DNA of 40,908 nt from Myxococcales bacterium (GTDB lineage: Bacteria > Myxococcota_A > UBA9160 > SMWR01): NCBI GenBank assembly GCA_029881215.1, contig JAOUNA010000007.1:1-40908 (forward strand), given 5' to 3'. Shown here piece after piece: positions 17,538 to 27,471 of this stretch. Position 1 is the stretch's first letter. Each line of letters begins with the position of its first letter. The position numbers and the translations under genes are program-made. The notes beneath the pieces are model-generated. The model did not search any database. It was not told the DNA's origin and saw only the letters and a program-made list of their open reading frames with translations.

Positions 17538-18276
17538 CGCGCGGCTTCCCATCGCCGAGCACCTCGCGGAGCTGCGCTCGCGCATCTTTCGCATCCTGAT
17601 CGCGTGGGCGCTGGGCTGCGCGCTCGCCTGGAACTTCAGCGAGCAGGTCTTCGGGCTCCTGATCGCACCGGCGGTGGACGCGCTCGGCGCCGGGCACACC
17701 CTGCAGGCCATCGCGCCCACCGAGGTCTTCTTCACCTACCTCAAGTGTGCCGTGCTGGCCGGCTTCGTCATCGCGCTGCCCGTGGTCTTCTGGCAGATCT
17801 GGGCGTTCGTCGCGCCCGGGCTCTACCCGAACGAGCGCAGCGCGATCCTGCCCTTCGTGCTGGTCTCGACCCTGCTCTTCGCCGGCGGCGCCATCTTCGG
17901 CTACACGCAGGTCTTTCCCCTGATGTTCTCCTTCTTCAGCAGCTTCGACAGCGCGTTCGTCGAGTCGGCCTGGACGATGCGCGAGGTCTTCGGCCTGACC
18001 ACGCGCCTGTTTCTCGCCTTCGGCGTGGCCTTCGAGCTGCCGGTCTTCGTCTTCTTCCTCTCGGTCGCGGGGATCGTGGATGCACCCACGCTGCTGCGCA
18101 GCACGCCCTACGCGGTGCTCGGGGTCTTCGTGGCGGCGGCCCTGCTCACCCCGCCCGACTGGGTGAGCCAGGTCTTCCTCGCCGTTCCGATGGTGGCGCT
18201 CTACTTGGTGGGTGTCGGGGTGGCGTACCTGTTCGGCGGCTCGCGGGCGCGCGCCAAGACCCGGAGCGCGGTGTAG
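17530..18276 (+). CDS. tatC: Twin-arginine translocase subunit TatC
   Basis: The 248-residue multispan protein recognises twin-arginine signal peptides. It has the N-terminal [15 protein letters not shown] motif, the [12 protein letters not shown] segment, [12 protein letters not shown] with the conserved family Glu, and a [12 protein letters not shown]-like helix containing the conserved glutamate. Six membrane spans can be traced. The start at 17530 overlaps the tatB stop by eight bases, indicating coupled translation. The gene ends 41 bases before the convergent carboxylase gene, with no clear terminator in between. Confidence 0.95.
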   Translation: MDDARLPIAEHLAELRSRIFRILIAWALGCALAWNFSEQVFGLLIAPAVDALGAGHTLQAIAPTEVFFTYLKCAVLAGFVIALPVVFWQIWAFVAPGLYPNERSAILPFVLVSTLLFAGGAIFGYTQVFPLMFSFFSSFDSAFVESAWTMREVFGLTTRLFLAFGVAFELPVFVFFLSVAGIVDAPTLLRSTPYAVLGVFVAAALLTPPDWVSQVFLAVPMVALYLVGVGVAYLFGGSRARAKTRSAV

Positions 18277-18317
18277 CCAGGCGCGGGGCAGCGAAGCATC
18301 CGAGGCGCGGGCGACGC

Positions 18318-21059
18318 TCAGATCAGCGCGAGCGTGGCCTCGCGCATGCGCGCCCGGCGCGTCGCTTCCGATTCCTTCACCGCTCGCTCGTCGGGCTCGA
18401 TGTGGAACAGCGGCTGACCCTTGGCGACGACGCAGCCCTCCCGGCCGGCCATCAGCTTCTCGCGAATCGTGCCCGAGAACGGCGCGCGCACCTTGTTGAA
18501 CATCTTCATCACTTCGATGATGAACAGCGGCTGCCCCGCTTCGAAGTGGTCGCCCACCTCGATCAGCTCCGGCAGGTGTGGGGCCTCGCGCGCGTAGAAC
18601 GTGCCGCCCATCGGACTCACGATCTCGTCGGCCCCCGCCTGGGGCGCGGGCGCGAGAGCCTTGACGCAACCGGCGGCAACCGCCGGATCGAGGAACGCGC
18701 GCGGGAACACCACGCACAGCGAATCGTCCACCTCGATGTCGCTGAAGCCCGAGAGCACGCCCAGGCGCGGCAGCAGCAGCAGCAGATCGAGGCCAACCTG
18801 GAAGCCGCGGTGCGCCGCCTGACAGGCGTCCCAGTGCGCGTCGTCCACGCCCGGAATGCGCTCTCCCCGCGCTCCCTCGAGCAGCTCGCGCACCTCGCGC
18901 CAGCCGGCCACGCCGGTGAGCTCGTTCACGCGCTCATAGAAATCGTGCGCTGCGCGCAGGATCTCCTCGTCGTGATCCCAGATGCGCTCGCAGGGCAGAT
19001 TGCCACTCGCGTCGTCGAGATGCAGATAGTGATACAGCTCCCACAGGAAGTGGACGGGGTTGGCGGCAAAGTGGACGCCGTCCTCGTCCCGCTCCCAGAG
19101 CACACCGTCGAAGTGTCCGAGGAATCCCGCAAGCTTGTGGGGGTCCGCGAGCAGGCGCTCGATAGGGCGCAGCAGCAGCGTGCGCTTGCAGGCGAGCGCC
19201 GCGCGCGCACCGGCATCCGGCTGGCGCTCGCGCAACGCGGTCATCGCCACCTCGAGATCGACGTCTTCCGCGGCGCGCGCGAGCGCACCCACCGCGGGCA
19301 GGTAGGCCGCCATGAAGCGCGTATCGGGCTTTGCCAGCGGCGCCTTGCCGAGGATCCAGTGGATGAGTCCGTAGTGCACCGAGAGATTGGTCTGCAGATC
19401 TTCGCCGCGCAGCTCCGTGCGCCGCAGGATCTCCGCCATCCGCGCGTAGCTGTCCCGGCGGCTCGCGCCGTCCGTCACCACCAGCGCGACGTTCGAGTCG
19501 TAGGCGCCGGCCAGCTTGTAGGGCACGAAGTCACCGGTGTCGGGATTGCGCGCGCCGATGCCCTGGTCGTACCGCACTTCGCCTTCGATGGGAGGCGACC
19601 AGCTCTGGATCATGCCCCCCGCGTGGGGCTGCAGCGCGGCATTGGTCGCGTTGATGCGCACCTCGACCGCGGAGACGGCGCGCGGCACGCGGCGCGGCTC
19701 GGGCAGACGCGCCCCGTGCACGGCCAGCAGCAGCATCGCCTCGATCAGGTGATCCACGACGAACGCCTCGCCGGGCTCTTCGGGATTCTCGAAGGCGAGG
19801 CCGTAGACGAGCTCGGTGACCACGTGCTCCACCTGGATGCGCGTGTTCATCTCCATGAAGTAGTGATCGAAGCCCGAGACGATGCATTCGAAGGTGGAGA
19901 CGCTGTCGAGCCCCGTCGCGGCACCGAAGCGCGCGGCCTCGCTCTCCATGCGCTCGAGCGTGGCGCGGTCGCCGCGCAGGATCTCGGCGGCCTGGCCCTC
20001 CGCCCCGCCGATCTCGGCCTCCAGCAGCTCGCGCGTGAGGGAGATCTCGAGGAGCTTCTGCTCGTGCATCTGCACCGAGCAGTCCCGGCCGCCGAGCGCG
20101 ATGCACCAGCTGCCGTTTCCGATCAGCTGAATCTCGTTGTGGCGCGTGCTCTCGATGTTCCGCTCGATCAGGAAGTTTCGATTCGAGCCGGGTGCGAGCA
20201 CCTTCGATTCGGCCAGAACGTCCATGACGGCAGCGCTCACGTCCTCCAGTCTCGACACCACCCGTTGTCCCTTGCCGCCGCCTCCGCCGATGTGCTTGAA
20301 GCGGATGCGGCTGCCGGGATGTTCGCGCCAGATCTCCCCGCAGATCGACTGCGCCTCCGCCTGCAGCGACGCGACGTCGATCAGCTCGACGGCGTTCGCG
20401 TAGCCCAGCTGGAGCAGGGCCTCCGCGCTCTCCACCAGCGGGAGCGTCTCGTCCGGGGAGAAATCGAGCCCGTGGTGGATGGCGAGCTTCTCGAGCCCCT
20501 TGCGATTCTCCACGCGCCGCGCCAGCGCGCGCGCCGAGACATCGTCCACGCCCGGGATCACCGCGTTGCCCAGGCGGCGAGCCAGCTTCTTGGCCTCGTC
20601 CTTGGCACCCGCGCGGCGCACGACCCGCGACGACGGACCCACGAAACCGATGCCGGCCGCCTCGAGCGCCTCGATGAATTCCGCGTCTTCGGCCATGAAG
20701 CCGTAGCCCGCGAACACGTGCGTGTACCCGTGCGAGACGGCAATCTCCACGATCTCTGCGATGCGCGCCTGCTTCTCCTCCTGCCCAGCGCCGCTGTAAT
20801 CGTGGACTCGATGCACGTTCTGGGGAGAACGCAGGCCGCGCAGCTCGGGCGCGACACAGCGCGGATAGGTGATGGAGTCCTTCTCGGACAGCAGCATTCC
20901 GTATTCGCGAATGCCGATCTCGTCGAAGACCTCGAACGCCTCCTGGCGCACCGGACCCCGGCACACGACCAGGCACTTGACCGACGCCAGCGAGAGCGAG
21001 CGCAGCCAGGCAGACTCGCATGCGTCGAAACGAAGCCGCTCGCGGCTCTGGTCGCGCAC
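18318..21059 (-). CDS. Divergent biotin carboxylase fused to biotin carboxyl carrier domain
   Basis: This is the large subunit of an acyl-CoA carboxylase. ATP, bicarbonate and biotin give carboxybiotin, which the neighbouring carboxyltransferase uses. Of 913 residues, about 25-590 form the biotin carboxylase/ATP-grasp part, with the glycine-rich loop GGGGGKG (258-264) and catalytic MEMNTRIQVEH (402-412). The canonical N-terminal ANRGEIA motif is absent. Residues 590-790 are an unrecognised helical linker. The C-terminal carrier domain has the biotinyl lysine Lys852 in EVMKM. The start is GTG at 21059, whose G is the last base of the TAG stop of the carboxyltransferase gene, with GGAG eight bases upstream. 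The long open frame beyond that start is a shadow. Confidence 0.87.
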   Translation of the reverse strand: MRDQSRERLRFDACESAWLRSLSLASVKCLVVCRGPVRQEAFEVFDEIGIREYGMLLSEKDSITYPRCVAPELRGLRSPQNVHRVHDYSGAGQEEKQARIAEIVEIAVSHGYTHVFAGYGFMAEDAEFIEALEAAGIGFVGPSSRVVRRAGAKDEAKKLARRLGNAVIPGVDDVSARALARRVENRKGLEKLAIHHGLDFSPDETLPLVESAEALLQLGYANAVELIDVASLQAEAQSICGEIWREHPGSRIRFKHIGGGGGKGQRVVSRLEDVSAAVMDVLAESKVLAPGSNRNFLIERNIESTRHNEIQLIGNGSWCIALGGRDCSVQMHEQKLLEISLTRELLEAEIGGAEGQAAEILRGDRATLERMESEAARFGAATGLDSVSTFECIVSGFDHYFMEMNTRIQVEHVVTELVYGLAFENPEEPGEAFVVDHLIEAMLLLAVHGARLPEPRRVPRAVSAVEVRINATNAALQPHAGGMIQSWSPPIEGEVRYDQGIGARNPDTGDFVPYKLAGAYDSNVALVVTDGASRRDSYARMAEILRRTELRGEDLQTNLSVHYGLIHWILGKAPLAKPDTRFMAAYLPAVGALARAAEDVDLEVAMTALRERQPDAGARAALACKRTLLLRPIERLLADPHKLAGFLGHFDGVLWERDEDGVHFAANPVHFLWELYHYLHLDDASGNLPCERIWDHDEEILRAAHDFYERVNELTGVAGWREVRELLEGARGERIPGVDDAHWDACQAAHRGFQVGLDLLLLLPRLGVLSGFSDIEVDDSLCVVFPRAFLDPAVAAGCVKALAPAPQAGADEIVSPMGGTFYAREAPHLPELIEVGDHFEAGQPLFIIEVMKMFNKVRAPFSGTIREKLMAGREGCVVAKGQPLFHIEPDERAVKESEATRRARMREATLALI

Positions 21060-22738
21060 TACTCGAACTCCCGCTGGGTTCCCGTCAGCGCCGACGGCAC
21101 GTAGTTGCGCATCATGAAGTCCAGATTCTGGGCGAGCACGCGGCGACTGGTTCCGGGCATCACCACCCGCGACACCGAGCCGAGGGCGAGCGCCTCCTTG
21201 GGATTCATCAGCTCCCGCTCGTAGCGCTCGTTCAGCGTGGCGAGTCCCGCGTCCCGGGTGCGCGCGGCCTGGGCCTCGTCTTCTCCCGCGTCGAGCGCTG
21301 CGCGGTACGCGACTTCCAGCGCGCGCACCTCCTTCTTGTAGACGAACTCCACGCCCGCAGGCCCCATCACTGCGATGCGCGCCATGGGCATGGTGAAGAC
21401 CATGTCCGCGCCTACGAAGTGGGAGTTGTAGCTCGCGTAGGCGCCGCCGAAGGCGTTGCGCAGGATGAGCGTGATGCTCGGGGTGCGCAGATCGATGATG
21501 GAGTCGAGGAAGCGGCGCCCCTCGAGAATGATGCCGTGCGTTTCCTGCTCGCGTCCGGGCAGGAAGCCGGTGGTGTCCTCGAGGAAGATCATCGGGATGT
21601 TGTAGAGGTTGCAGAAGCGTATGAACCTCGTTCCCTTGCGCGCCGCGTCGATGTCGATCTGTCCCGATGCCACCGCCGAGTTGTTGGCCACGAAGCCCAC
21701 CACGTGGCCGCCGAGGCGCGCGAAGGCGGTGATCAGGTTGCGCGCGCGGTTGGGCTGCAGCTCGAAATACGCGCCGTGATCGCAGATCAGCTGCAGCAGC
21801 AGCGTGATCTCGAGCGGTGCGCTCATGCCGGCGTGCCTGCCGAAGACGCGGCGGAAGAGGATGTCCTCGTCGACCGTGAAGCGATCGACGGGATCGGAGG
21901 TGGGCAGGAAGGGCGCGCCGACCGCGTTGTGATCGGGCAGGTAGGAGAGCAGGCGGATCGCCTGGCGCAGCGCGGAGCACTCGTCCTCCGCCACGAGGTC
22001 CGCGACGCCGGAGAGACCGTGCACGCCGGGGCCGCCCAGCTCGGCGGCGCTGACGTCCTCGCCGAGCACCGACTTCACCACCGTGGGTCCGGTCAGCCCG
22101 ATGAAGGTGCCGCCCGCCTGGATCACGAAGGAGCCCTGGCGCGGCAGGTAGGCGCCGCCGCCCGCGTTGTAGCCGAACATCAAGCTGATGCTCGGCACCA
22201 CGCCGCTGATCCTGCGCAGCGCGGTGAAGCCCTCGCTGTAGCCGTCGAGTCCGCCCACGCCCGCGGGCACGAAGGCCCCCGCCGACTCGTTCATGCCGAT
22301 CAGGGGAATGCGCCGCTCCCCGGCCATCTGGATCAGCCGGGCCAGCTTGGCCCCGTTGGTGGCGTCCATCGCGCCAGCGCGCACGGTGAAGTCGTGGCCG
22401 TAGACGGCCACGTCGCGCCCGCCGATGTCGAGGATGCCGGTGACGATGGAGGCGCCATCGAGGTGGGGGCCCCAATTCTGGAAGAGGATGTTGGGCTCCC
22501 GATCCGTGAGCACCTTGATGCGCTCCCAGACGGTCATGCGGTGCTTGGCGTGCTGGGTGCGGACGCGCTCGGTGCCCCCGCCGCGACGGCTCCGCTCGAG
22601 CAGCTCGTGCCCGAGCTCCAGCGCCTGCTCGTAGGCCTTCACGCCGGCCGAGCGCTCCCGGGATTCCGGGCGCGCTTCGCCGCCGCGGGCAAGCGGATTG
22701 TCGAGCGAGTAGTGGGGCGCGCTGGGGTCCATGAGCAT
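21059..22738 (-). CDS. Acyl-CoA carboxylase carboxyltransferase (beta) subunit
   Basis: This crotonase-fold subunit moves the carboxyl group from biotin to an acyl-CoA such as acetyl-, propionyl- or methylcrotonyl-CoA. The 559 residues contain two carboxyltransferase halves. The first has [17 protein letters not shown] and the second [18 protein letters not shown] with [13 protein letters not shown], the glycine-rich oxyanion regions of the family. The start is ATG at 22738, and an ATG two codons later is possible. The TAG stop overlaps the first base of the next gene's GTG start. A 207-base gap separates it from the upstream biotin carboxylase, enough for its own promoter. Substrate cannot be assigned from sequence alone. 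Confidence 0.92.
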   Translation of the reverse strand: MLMDPSAPHYSLDNPLARGGEARPESRERSAGVKAYEQALELGHELLERSRRGGGTERVRTQHAKHRMTVWERIKVLTDREPNILFQNWGPHLDGASIVTGILDIGGRDVAVYGHDFTVRAGAMDATNGAKLARLIQMAGERRIPLIGMNESAGAFVPAGVGGLDGYSEGFTALRRISGVVPSISLMFGYNAGGGAYLPRQGSFVIQAGGTFIGLTGPTVVKSVLGEDVSAAELGGPGVHGLSGVADLVAEDECSALRQAIRLLSYLPDHNAVGAPFLPTSDPVDRFTVDEDILFRRVFGRHAGMSAPLEITLLLQLICDHGAYFELQPNRARNLITAFARLGGHVVGFVANNSAVASGQIDIDAARKGTRFIRFCNLYNIPMIFLEDTTGFLPGREQETHGIILEGRRFLDSIIDLRTPSITLILRNAFGGAYASYNSHFVGADMVFTMPMARIAVMGPAGVEFVYKKEVRALEVAYRAALDAGEDEAQAARTRDAGLATLNERYERELMNPKEALALGSVSRVVMPGTSRRVLAQNLDFMMRNYVPSALTGTQREFE

Positions 22739-22945
22739 CCGGTCTCTGGAAGTCGCTGGCGCAGCCGAACGGGCGGAGGCGCCGCTGCGCCGGATTTCCC
22801 GGGGGCTCTCGACCCGCCGGATCGTTCGAGCGAACAGCGCTCCCGCGCGGCTCAGGGCCTCCCGCGAGCCCGCCGGGCTGAGCGACTGGGTAGCATAGAT
22901 CGCCGCCGCGGCGGCATGCCGCGCGAACGATTGCGCGTGTCGGGA

Positions 22946-24316
22946 TCAATCCCCGTCCGTGTCTTCGGCCGTCCCGCCGCGCGCCATGAGATCCTCCACG
23001 AAGCCGGTGTCGTAGCGCCCCGCCAGAAAGGAGGGGGCGCGCACGGCGCGGCGGTGAAAGGCCAGGGAGCTGGCGACGCCCTCGATCGCGAAGGCGTCCA
23101 GGGCGCCGCGCAGTCTTTCGATCGCCCGGGGTCGATCGGGAGCCCAGGCGATCAGCTTCGCGAGCAGCGCGTCGTAGTGGACCGTGACGCGATCGCCCTC
23201 CACGACGCCCGCGTCCACCCGGATGCCGGGGCCCTCGGGCGGCCGGAACACGCGCAGCGCACCCGGAGATGGCAGGAACTTCCGCGCCGGATCCTCCGCG
23301 TAGATTCTCGCCTCGATGGCGTGGCCCCGCAGCTGCAGGTCTTCTTGAGCCAGCCCGAGAGGCTCCCCGGCGGCGATGCGAATCATGTGTTCGACCAGGT
23401 CCACGCCGGTGACGGCTTCGGTGACGGCGTGCTCCACCTGGATGCGCGTATTCATCTCGAGGAAATAGAAGCGATCGTCGCGATCCACGAGAAACTCGCA
23501 GGTTCCTGCGCTCACGTAGCCCGCCGCGCGCGCGGCGCCGAGTGCCGCCCGGCCGAGCTGCTGGCGCAGCTCGGCATCGATCCGGCTGGCCGGCGCCTCT
23601 TCGAGCAGCTTCTGGTGACGTCGCTGGATGGAGCACTCGCGCTCGAAGAGCTGCAGCGTCTTCCCGTGCCTGTCGGCCAGGATCTGCACCTCGATGTGGC
23701 GCGGATTCGCCAGCAGCTTCTCCAGGTAGACGGCGCCGACGCCGAACGCGGAGGCGGCCTCGCGGGCTCCCCGCTCGATCGCGCCGAGCAGTGCCGCCCC
23801 GTCATCCACGCGCCGCATGCCGCGCCCGCCGCCGCCCGCCGCCGCCTTCACCAGCAGCGGGAAGCCGAGCGGCTCGGCCAGGCCCAGCGCCGACTGCGGC
23901 GTGATCGGCTCCGCGCTGCCCGGCACGACGGGGATGCCGGCCTGCATCATGAGGCGACGCGCGGCGAGCTTGTCGCCCATGGCGCGGATCACGTCGCCCG
24001 GAGGTCCGATGAAGCGCACGCCCGCCGCCTCGCAGCGCTCCGCGAAGGCGCCGTTCTCCGAGAGGAATCCGTAGCCGGGATGCAGCGCGTCCGCGCCGCA
24101 CGCCCGGGCGATCTCGAGCATGCGCTCGGCGTCGAGGTACGACGCGCGGGCGGGCGCCGGCCCGCAGGGGTACGCCTCGTCCGCGAGCCGTGCGTGCAGC
24201 GCCTGCGCGTCGGCCTCGGAATAGACGGCCGCGCTCGTGACGCCGAGCGCGCGGCACGCCCGGATCACGCGCACCGCGATCTCCCCCCGGTTCGCGATCA
24301 GGATCTTCCGGAACAC
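22946..24316 (-). CDS. Biotin carboxylase (AccC-like), stand-alone
   Basis: This is a canonical ATP-grasp biotin carboxylase of 456 residues. It has the N-terminal ILIANRGEIAVRVIRAC, HPGYGFLSEN, the ATP-binding AAAGGGGRGM and the catalytic FLEMNTRIQVEHAVTE. It ends after the biotin carboxylase C-terminal domain and carries no biotin carrier, so it must borrow one. The only carrier in view is the C-terminal domain of the large subunit at 18318-21059. The gene follows the acyl-CoA dehydrogenase by 37 bases, suggesting co-transcription. Why a cluster with a fused carboxylase-carrier also needs this second carboxylase is unclear. Confidence 0.92.
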   Translation of the reverse strand: MFRKILIANRGEIAVRVIRACRALGVTSAAVYSEADAQALHARLADEAYPCGPAPARASYLDAERMLEIARACGADALHPGYGFLSENGAFAERCEAAGVRFIGPPGDVIRAMGDKLAARRLMMQAGIPVVPGSAEPITPQSALGLAEPLGFPLLVKAAAGGGGRGMRRVDDGAALLGAIERGAREAASAFGVGAVYLEKLLANPRHIEVQILADRHGKTLQLFERECSIQRRHQKLLEEAPASRIDAELRQQLGRAALGAARAAGYVSAGTCEFLVDRDDRFYFLEMNTRIQVEHAVTEAVTGVDLVEHMIRIAAGEPLGLAQEDLQLRGHAIEARIYAEDPARKFLPSPGALRVFRPPEGPGIRVDAGVVEGDRVTVHYDALLAKLIAWAPDRPRAIERLRGALDAFAIEGVASSLAFHRRAVRAPSFLAGRYDTGFVEDLMARGGTAEDTDGD

Positions 24317-24353
24317 CGGGTGAAAGCCCCAGCCGGGCGCGACGCGGCGCCGC

Positions 24354-25493
24354 TCACTCCTTCAGCAGCTCGCGCGCGATCACCAGGCGCTGGATCTGAT
24401 TGGTGCCCTCGTAGATCTGCATGAGCTTGGCGTCGCGCATCAGCTTCTCGACCGGATACTCCTTCGTGTAGCCGTTGCCACCGAAGATCTGCACGGCCTC
24501 CGTGGTGATGCGCATGGCCGCATCCGTCGCGAAACACTTGGCGATCGAAGAGTGCTTCGACGCGCGCAGGCCCCGATCCACCAGCCACGCACTCTGCTGG
24601 GTGAGCAGGCGCGAAGCTTCGATCTCCTTGGCCATGTCCGCGAGCATGAACTGCACCGCCTGGAATCCGCCGATCGGGGTGCCGAAGGCCTTGCGCTCGC
24701 GCGCGTAGGCAATCGATTCGTCGAGCGCGCGCTGCGCAATGCCGGTGGCCAGCGCCCCGATGGGCGGGCGCGTGCGGTCGAGCGTGCGCATGGCAATCTT
24801 GAAGCCCTCGCCTTCCTCGCCGAGCCGCTGCGCTGCGGGGACACGCGCCCCGTCGAAGTGGATCGCGCAGGTGTTGCTGGCCCGCTGACCCATCTTGTCT
24901 TCCTTCTTGCCCGCCTCCACGCCGGGCGTGTCCGCGGAAACGACGAAGGCGCAGATGCCCTTGTGGCGCGCGTTGCGATCCAGCGTCGCGAAGACCGTGT
25001 AGAAATCTGCCACGCCGCCATTCGTGATCCAGCACTTCGTGCCGTCGAGCACGTACGCGTCGCCGTCCTTGCGCGCCTGCAGCTGCAGGCCGGCGACGTC
25101 GGAGCCGGCGTTCGGCTCGGACAGGCAGAACGACGCGAGCAGGAAGCGCTCCGTGCACGCCGTGAGCCACTCGCTCTTTTGCGCCGCGCTCCCCGCAACC
25201 AGGATCGGGGTCAAGGCGAGATCGTTGCACATCACCGACGTGGCGATGCCGCCACAGCCCCAGGCGATTTCCTCGGTGATCAGGCAGGCGTCGAGGGACG
25301 TGAGCCCGAGGCCACCACAGTCCTCGGGAATGACCGTGTTGAGCAGGCCCAGCTCCCAGGCCTTCTCGATGATCTCCCGAGGAAACTCGGCGGACTGGTC
25401 GTACTGCGCGGCTGCCGGTGCGACTTCGTCGCGCGCGAAGCGCCGCGCGGTCTCCTGGAGAGCCAGCTGCTCGCCGGACAGCTCGAAATCCAT
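24354..25493 (-). CDS. Acyl-CoA dehydrogenase
   Basis: This 379-residue flavoenzyme oxidises an acyl-CoA to the 2-enoyl-CoA and passes electrons to electron-transfer flavoprotein. Family marks are [13 protein letters not shown] and [14 protein letters not shown] in the middle domain, [21 protein letters not shown], and the catalytic base Glu362 in [11 protein letters not shown]. The ATG at 25493 has GGGGG six bases upstream. The longer open frame shadows the IclR gene. It is the first structural gene below the IclR regulator (110-base gap) and is followed by carboxylase genes. That order suits breakdown of a short or branched acyl-CoA, such as in leucine or fatty-acid degradation. Confidence 0.94.
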   Translation of the reverse strand: MDFELSGEQLALQETARRFARDEVAPAAAQYDQSAEFPREIIEKAWELGLLNTVIPEDCGGLGLTSLDACLITEEIAWGCGGIATSVMCNDLALTPILVAGSAAQKSEWLTACTERFLLASFCLSEPNAGSDVAGLQLQARKDGDAYVLDGTKCWITNGGVADFYTVFATLDRNARHKGICAFVVSADTPGVEAGKKEDKMGQRASNTCAIHFDGARVPAAQRLGEEGEGFKIAMRTLDRTRPPIGALATGIAQRALDESIAYARERKAFGTPIGGFQAVQFMLADMAKEIEASRLLTQQSAWLVDRGLRASKHSSIAKCFATDAAMRITTEAVQIFGGNGYTKEYPVEKLMRDAKLMQIYEGTNQIQRLVIARELLKE

Positions 25494-25603
25494 GCAATCC
25501 CCCCGCACGCGCCGGATGTCCCGCGCAGCACCGACGCGAACGTACGCGACACCCTCGCGAGCGGCAAGCAGCGTCGCGCCTGGATTCGGTCGTTGGCGCG
25601 GGC

Positions 25604-26392
25604 TCAGGCCCCGTAGCCGAGCTCTCGGGAGAGCCGTTCTGCCGCAGACGTCACGGCCGGACACAGCCGGTCGATCAGGTCTTCTTCCGAGGCCCGGAAG
25701 CTCGGCGCCGACACCGAGAGCGCCGCGATCACCTGCTCCGAAGCGTCGTGCACCGGAGCGGCCACACAGACCAATCCGACCTCGCACTCCCCCACATCCA
25801 GGGCAAAGCCGTGGACGGCCACGCTGCGGATGTGCTCGAAGAACTTGTGGGAGTCGACGATCGTCCTGGGGGTGCGCCGCTCGAGTCCGCCGTTGGAGGC
25901 CAACGCGCGGTCGAATAACTCGCGCTGTGCCTCGGGCCCGCATCCGAGCAGCACCTTCCCGAGTGCGGTGCAGTGCACGGGCAGGCGCCGCCCCACGCGC
26001 AGCCCGGTGAGCACCAGCCGGCTCGGCGCGGCGCCGTCCACGTGGACGACGTCGAAGCCGTGCAAGGTCGCCAGGTGGGCGGACTCTTCGGTGACGCCGG
26101 ACAGCTCCACCACGACGGGGCGTGCCCGCGCCAGCAGCTCGCGGCTGCGCAGATAGGAGTGGCCGATCTCCAGCGTGCTGACGCCGAGGCGGTAGCGCTC
26201 GCTGACCGGGCTCTGCTCGATGTAGCCCGCCTCCTCGAGAGTCGCGAGCAATCGGAAGACGTTGTTCTTGTGCAGGCCCAGGCGCCGCGAGAGCTCGGCG
26301 ACCCCGACCTCCTGCTCGTCGCGGAACACCTCCAACAACCGCAGGGCATTGGTGACGGTCTGGATGGCGTAGTCGCTCTTCGGCTTCTTCAT
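25604..26392 (-). CDS. IclR family transcriptional regulator
   Basis: The 262-residue protein has an N-terminal winged helix-turn-helix (about residues 8-70; [28 protein letters not shown]) and a C-terminal IclR effector-binding domain. Typical stretches of the latter are [14 protein letters not shown] and [10 protein letters not shown]. It probably senses an acyl-CoA or aromatic/branched intermediate and controls the dehydrogenase-carboxylase genes downstream. The ATG at 26392 (MKKPKSDYA) is preferred over an earlier in-frame start at 26485 because the added residues are low-complexity and unlike the family. AGAGGG lies about 10 bases upstream. The long leader holds repeated TGTCTCGA elements that may be its own operators. 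Confidence 0.9.
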   Translation of the reverse strand: MKKPKSDYAIQTVTNALRLLEVFRDEQEVGVAELSRRLGLHKNNVFRLLATLEEAGYIEQSPVSERYRLGVSTLEIGHSYLRSRELLARARPVVVELSGVTEESAHLATLHGFDVVHVDGAAPSRLVLTGLRVGRRLPVHCTALGKVLLGCGPEAQRELFDRALASNGGLERRTPRTIVDSHKFFEHIRSVAVHGFALDVGECEVGLVCVAAPVHDASEQVIAALSVSAPSFRASEEDLIDRLCPAVTSAAERLSRELGYGA

Positions 26393-26418
26393 CGACTTCT
26401 GCCCTCTAGGTTTCGACC

Positions 26419-26541
26419 TCGAGACACGTCGGTCGGGAGGGTCCCGCTCGAAACGGGTCGAATCAACCCTGCGCTCCGATTGCACGTGTCTCGATGATTT
26501 GAGAACCGCAGCACCCGATTCCCGTAACGGGAATGTCTCGA
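26419..26541. repeat. Three TGTCTCGA elements upstream of iclR-like gene
   Basis: TCGAGACACGT at 26419-26429 and ACGTGTCTCGA at 26484-26494 form a perfect 11-base inverted repeat. A third half-element, TGTCTCGA, lies at 26534-26541 in the same orientation as the second, 47 bases on. They lie 27-149 bases upstream of the IclR start codon and are candidate operator half-sites. Confidence 0.45.
26518..26534. promoter_or_regulatory. Inverted repeat ATTCCCG-TAA-CGGGAAT
   Basis: Seven-base perfect arms flank three bases, 126-142 bases upstream of the IclR start codon. Its size and symmetry suit a dimeric regulator site. It overlaps the end of the TGTCTCGA repeat group by one base. There is no direct evidence of which protein binds. 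Confidence 0.4.
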
Positions 26542-26916
26542 CACCTCGACATCAACCACCAAGATGAATACCCCGCCGGGATCCACCGCGCGCAGTCGTC
26601 GACCGTCCACCCCGCCGGGCAATGCGGCACGTCGCCCGCCCAGGCGACGTGCACGAAACCGCAGGAGCGGGACCGAGCAGCAAGGCCGACCGGGATTCGA
26701 TTTCCACTGTGCGTCCGATGGATCCGTCGCGGGAGGCATTCACGCGTGGACTGAGCCCTTCTATCGTAGCCGCGTGAGAGGTGTCAAGAACCGCGCGAGC
26801 TTTTCCGGGCTGCCGTCGGGGGACGACGTTCCAATGTGTATGCGGTGTTGCGCTCAACGCCCGTGCCGCAAAGGAAATTTCGCCGGGAAATGCGGCGCCC
26901 GAGCGGAGAAGAAAAT

Positions 26917-27435
26917 CTACGCCTCCGGCTCGCCGGACTCGGTCCCGGCGCGCTTCTCTCCCTCGCTGGCGAGCAACTCGAGCAGCAGGATCGCCACACC
27001 GACGACGATGAAGCTGTCGGCGAAGTTGAAATCGGGCCACGAGTAGCCGCCCCAGAGGCGGAAATGCAAGAAGTCGACCACCTCTTCGCGGAGCACGCGG
27101 TCGACGAGATTTCCGACGGCGCCGCCGAGAATCAATCCGAGTGCGAGCGCGGAGAGTCGATCCCCTGGGGCGATCTGTCGAAAGAACGAAATGATGATCC
27201 AGATCGCCAGGCACGACACGCTGATGAAGAACCATTGGCGCCACAGCGCGTCGCCGTCGGCGAACAGCCCGAATGCACCCCCCGGATTTCTCACGTGGGT
27301 GAGGTAAAAGAACCCCTCGATCACCGTGATGCGCTCGGCGAAGTCGATGCAGGTATCGACGAGGTACTTGCTCAGCAGATCGAGCGTCAAGCTGACTGTG
27401 AGTGCAATCAGCAGGACGCGAAGCTTGGGCGTCAT
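26917..27435 (-). CDS. lspA: Lipoprotein signal peptidase (signal peptidase II)
   Basis: This inner-membrane aspartic peptidase removes signal peptides from diacylglyceryl-prolipoproteins. The 172-residue protein has four hydrophobic spans and the family signatures VRNPGGAFGLF, GNLVDRV and NFADSFIVVGV. The catalytic pair is Asp121 and Asp140. It follows the TPR lipoprotein gene by 36 bases and the penicillin-binding protein upstream of that, a plausible envelope operon. The first product is anchored in the inner membrane, and the second is itself a likely LspA substrate. Confidence 0.95.
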   Translation of the reverse strand: MTPKLRVLLIALTVSLTLDLLSKYLVDTCIDFAERITVIEGFFYLTHVRNPGGAFGLFADGDALWRQWFFISVSCLAIWIIISFFRQIAPGDRLSALALGLILGGAVGNLVDRVLREEVVDFLHFRLWGGYSWPDFNFADSFIVVGVAILLLELLASEGEKRAGTESGEPEA

Positions 27436-27471
27436 GGGGCGGGCGAACCTATCACAGGCATCCGACCGGGG

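Larger units (their letters stand above)
26393..26916 (-). other. Intergenic region upstream of the IclR gene
   Basis: This 524-base gap separates lspA from the IclR gene. The first 150 bases next to the IclR gene carry several repeats (annotated separately). The rest holds no recognisable gene, RNA or clear terminator. It has fewer long GC runs than its surroundings. The short ORFs seen on both strands have no protein-like composition. Confidence 0.5.

Noticed and set aside
17604-21104. 1166-codon plus-strand open frame over tatC and the carboxylase
   Set aside because: It is out of frame with tatC and antisense to the carboxylase large subunit, with no family motif in its translation.
22824-22835. 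GTTCG-AG-CGAAC palindrome before the carboxyltransferase gene
   Set aside because: Its centre is two bases rather than four, so it does not match the palindrome pair at 15710 and 15788. A single short palindrome in GC-rich DNA is expected by chance.
21060-23636. Upstream extension of the carboxylase large subunit frame
   Set aside because: The open frame continues through the carboxyltransferase gene in another frame. The stop-start overlap at 21059 marks the true start.
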